NCBI RefSeq assembly: GCF_021654135.1
Contig: NZ_JAKGSD010000009.1
Coordinates: 1-64,000 of the forward strand
Length of the DNA: 64,000 nucleotides
Direction: 5' to 3'
Source: Amycolatopsis tucumanensis
GTDB lineage: Bacteria > Actinomycetota > Actinomycetes > Mycobacteriales > Pseudonocardiaceae
The notes under the pieces are model-generated. The model was not told where the DNA came from, ran no database searches, and saw nothing but the letters and a program-made list of their open reading frames with translations. The position numbers and the translations under genes are program-made. Positions 62,092 through 64,000 of this stretch are shown here, piece by piece. Every line of letters starts with the position of its first letter. Position 1 is the first letter of the stretch.

Positions 62092-63000
62092 CAGCAGGTC
62101 CGTGAGCACCTCGTCGCGGAACGGCGGTCCCCACGGCACGGTCGCCTCGTACACCGGGACCTGCGCGACCAGGTCGGCCAGCCCCTGGAACGCGAAGTCC
62201 ATCACGGCCGGGTCGCGCCAGCCGAGCACGCGCGGGAACTGGCTCATCCGCAGGAACGCCCGCGTCCCGGTGAGCCGCTCGACGGAAACGTCCACAGCGG
62301 ACCGGCTCGGCCGCGGGATCACGCACGCCGCCAGCGGCAACGCGTCCGCGGTCACCGGCGACCGCAGGGCCAGCCGCCCGTCCGCGGTCGGTCGCACGTC
62401 CGCCGCGGCCGCTCCGTCCGCGAGGCCCCGCGCCGCCATCCGCAGCCGGTTCTCCGTGCTCCCCGGGTGCACGAGCCCGCCGGGGTCCACCCGCAGCACG
62501 TCGTCGGCCACCAGGTCGCACCCGTGCCCGCACAGGGCGGCGGCCAGCGTGGACTTCCCCATCCCGGACGCGCCCACGAACGCCAGCGCCCGCCCGTCCA
62601 CCCGCACCGCGCTCGCGTGCAGCACGAGGTGCGAGTTCAGCGTCAGGTGCACGGCCAGCAGCGCGCCCGTCGCGAGCACGGTAAGCAACCCGTGGTCGGC
62701 CGCCGGGTCCAGGTGGTAGGTCACCTCACGCAGCAACGGATCGCCGGCGAACTCGCACAGTCCCGGATACCGCAGCACGGTCCGGTCGCCGTCCGTGGCG
62801 AGCGTGTAGAACACCCGCCCGTCCGGTTTCGCCAGCTCGGCCAGGCACCGCCCGGGCAGCTCCGCGCGTGGCACCTCCCGGTCGGCGCCCCGCCGCAGCA
62901 CCAGGTCCGGCTCGCCGCCGTCCCCGGCGGGCAGCGCCAGCTCGACGTCGCTCCACACGGTCAGCCCGTGCGCCCGGTACGTGAAGTCCATTGTGGTCAC
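62074..63000 (-). CDS. HPr-kinase-like lasso-peptide kinase
   Basis: A 308-residue protein with the HPrK C-terminal kinase fold: HLVLHASAVRVDGRALAFVG then ASGMGKSTLAAAL (Walker A, about residue 150) and CDLVADDVLRVD (Walker B region). Kinases of this type in paeninodin- and pseudomycoidin-like loci phosphorylate the C-terminal Ser of the lasso precursor; both precursors here end in Ser. The GTG at 63000 overlaps the B2 stop (GTGA), which favours it over the ATG at 62991. Transport-regulating HPrK function is unlikely given size and context. Confidence 0.82.
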   Translation of the reverse strand: MTTMDFTYRAHGLTVWSDVELALPAGDGGEPDLVLRRGADREVPRAELPGRCLAELAKPDGRVFYTLATDGDRTVLRYPGLCEFAGDPLLREVTYHLDPAADHGLLTVLATGALLAVHLTLNSHLVLHASAVRVDGRALAFVGASGMGKSTLAAALCGHGCDLVADDVLRVDPGGLVHPGSTENRLRMAARGLADGAAAADVRPTADGRLALRSPVTADALPLAACVIPRPSRSAVDVSVERLTGTRAFLRMSQFPRVLGWRDPAVMDFAFQGLADLVAQVPVYEATVPWGPPFRDEVLTDLLSAVSS

Positions 63001-63407
63001 CCCGCCGATCCGAGTACCGCGTACCGACCCGCCGTGGGGTCGAGCGCCTTGCCGTCGATCTCCAGCCAGGAGTGCGCGGAGAACCGGCCGTCCGCCTCGC
63101 GCCGCACGCCGATCCGCAGCACCGGCTCCAGTGCCCGCAACCGGTGGCCGATCAGCAGGCACTGCCGCAGGCAGGTGTCCCCGGCGGGCCACCGCGACAC
63201 CACGAAGTACGAGGCCCGGATCGGCGCGCGCGACCACCGCGGCAGCACGGGCGACTCGTCGGCGGGCGGCGCGGCGCTGGTCAGGTCGCACCGCACACCG
63301 AGGCGACGGCAGGTTTCCCGCAGGTCGGCGCGCCGCAGGCTGAGCTCGATCCGCACCATCGGCGGGAGCGCCCGCAGCACCTCCCACGCCAGCCGCCGCC
63401 TCCTCAT
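62997..63407 (-). CDS. Lasso-peptide B2 protein (transglutaminase-like leader protease)
   Basis: A 136-residue cysteine protease of the lasso B2 family. The catalytic Cys lies in GDTCLRQCLLIGHRL (about residue 77), the His in FSAHSWLEI (about 112) and the Asp in ALDPT. It removes the leader before ring closure. The usual B1 (RRE/PqqD-like) partner that presents the leader is not in the window. The ATG overlaps the upstream cyclase stop (ATGA, 63404-63407). Confidence 0.87.
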   Translation of the reverse strand: MRRRRLAWEVLRALPPMVRIELSLRRADLRETCRRLGVRCDLTSAAPPADESPVLPRWSRAPIRASYFVVSRWPAGDTCLRQCLLIGHRLRALEPVLRIGVRREADGRFSAHSWLEIDGKALDPTAGRYAVLGSAG

Positions 63408-64000
63408 GTCGCCAGCCAGGCCTGTTGCAGCAGCATCGCCGTGGACGCGGGCGGCTCGTCGGCGAGCCACGCGGCCCGCAGCGCGTCCGGGTCGACCAGC
63501 GAGCCGTCGACGCCGCTGCCGTCCCAGTTCCGCGCGAACTCCCGCGACTGCGGCCCGAACCGGGACGCGTTGAACCGCGCCTTGTCCCGCCGCTGGAGAA
63601 CCGCCTCCGGCAGCAGCCCGTCCGCGACCAGCCGGGTGCCCGCCGCGCGGGTCATCGGCCGCCCGGCCGCGTAGGACGCCACGAACGACGGGTCGGCGAA
63701 CGGCTCGACCAGCTCGCAGTCGTACTCCGCCGCGGCGTCGGCCCGCGTCCGGAAACCCACCGCGTAGGCCCGGGTCGCCAGGGCGGTCCGCACGCTGGTC
63801 TCCCACCGCAACGGGCGGTCCGCGGCCTCGCGCCAGACCACGCGCCGCAGGTCCGGCCGCAGCCACGGCATCGGGACGGAGCGGCGGGCCACCTCGCGGC
63901 GGGCGAACCCGGGCGCCGCGCACACCGCGAACCGCGCCCAGTCCGCCCCGGTCATCCCGCGGCCGCGACGGCGCGCCACCGCGCGCAGGGTCCCGAGCCG
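63404..64000 (-). CDS. Second asparagine-synthase-like lasso cyclase, 5' part outside the window
   Basis: The last 198 codons of a protein homologous to the cyclase at 58603-59733; it continues past 64000. Shared blocks are the acidic ADPSFVASYA (AEPDFVAAIA in the other), LLPEAVLQRRDKARFNASRF (LLPREVLERTTKATFTGAVF), REFARNWDGSGVDGSLVD and the ending LLQQAWLAT. The PP-loop would lie outside the window. Coupled to B2. A second cyclase in one locus may serve the second precursor. Confidence 0.82.
   Translation of the reverse strand, partial: RLGTLRAVARRRGRGMTGADWARFAVCAAPGFARREVARRSVPMPWLRPDLRRVVWREAADRPLRWETSVRTALATRAYAVGFRTRADAAAEYDCELVEPFADPSFVASYAAGRPMTRAAGTRLVADGLLPEAVLQRRDKARFNASRFGPQSREFARNWDGSGVDGSLVDPDALRAAWLADEPPASTAMLLQQAWLAT

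Noticed and set aside
58603..64000. PEP-CTERM/exosortase-linked polysaccharide locus instead of a lasso locus
   Set aside because: HPrK-like, NTP_transf_5 and asparagine-synthase genes occur in both, but a B2 protease and two precursors with Thr -2 and Asp9 are specific to lasso peptides; no exosortase is seen.

Overview
The window is very GC-rich DNA with short or overlapping gene junctions, frequent GTG starts, a variable-arm tRNA-Tyr, F420-type LLM oxidoreductase and DUF3618/holin-X genes. This points to an actinomycete, most likely of the Pseudonocardiaceae (Amycolatopsis-like). The genus is an inference from gene content, not a measured match.

Region 1 (1-9.3 kb) is chromosomal: a threonine/serine ammonia-lyase, a MacB-type export operon with its own lipoprotein, a divergent OmpR/HisKA two-component pair, and an MprF-like lipid aminoacyltransferase with a membrane partner. 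Together they look like an envelope-stress module. Region 2 (9.3-19.4 kb) is a plastic zone. It has a transporter gene cut by an IS110-family element with a candidate bridge-RNA leader, a three-gene DUF3618/holin-X operon, an orphan ATP synthase b-like gene followed by about eleven decayed copies of its own 3' end, a fasciclin lipoprotein with a molybdopterin oxidoreductase, and a low-GC DUF262-AlbA_2 gene (frameshifted, possibly defence-related). The last of these lies next to an integrase remnant and tRNA-Tyr.

Region 3 (19.5-32.3 kb) starts with a YajQ-family gene, then a compact class I lanthipeptide locus on the minus strand: lanA (42 codons), lanB, a small coupling ORF and lanC, with a palindrome in the putative lanA promoter. 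A sialidase-fold protein, DsbA/FrnE-like oxidoreductase, TetR plus hydrolase pair, rmlA, htpX, a beta-propeller and an LLM oxidoreductase follow.

Region 4 (32.4-56.5 kb) is one long plus-strand exopolysaccharide locus. It holds a nucleotide-sugar dehydrogenase, glycosyltransferases, two chain-length proteins with degenerate kinase domains, a bidomain oxidoreductase, an asparagine synthase, a heparinase-like lyase, two paralogous right-handed beta-helix proteins, a ligase/polymerase, and the GDP-heptose set (a GmhB-GmhA fusion, an HddC-like NTP transferase and an HddA-like kinase). The polymer is therefore predicted to contain heptose. A broken GT87 gene and a PAP2 phosphatase lie inside it.

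Region 5 (56.5-64 kb) has a secreted propeller and an MmyB-like regulator, then a lasso-peptide locus. Two precursor genes (46 and 45 codons), each with a 21-residue leader, Thr at -2 and Asp at core position 9, are followed by a cyclase. A divergent ABC exporter, an HPr-kinase-like gene, a B2 leader protease and a second, window-truncated cyclase homologue complete it. Both cores end in Ser, which fits C-terminal phosphorylation by the kinase. The stop-codon end of the first cyclase is also followed by decayed tandem copies of itself, the same pattern as at the orphan b-subunit gene.
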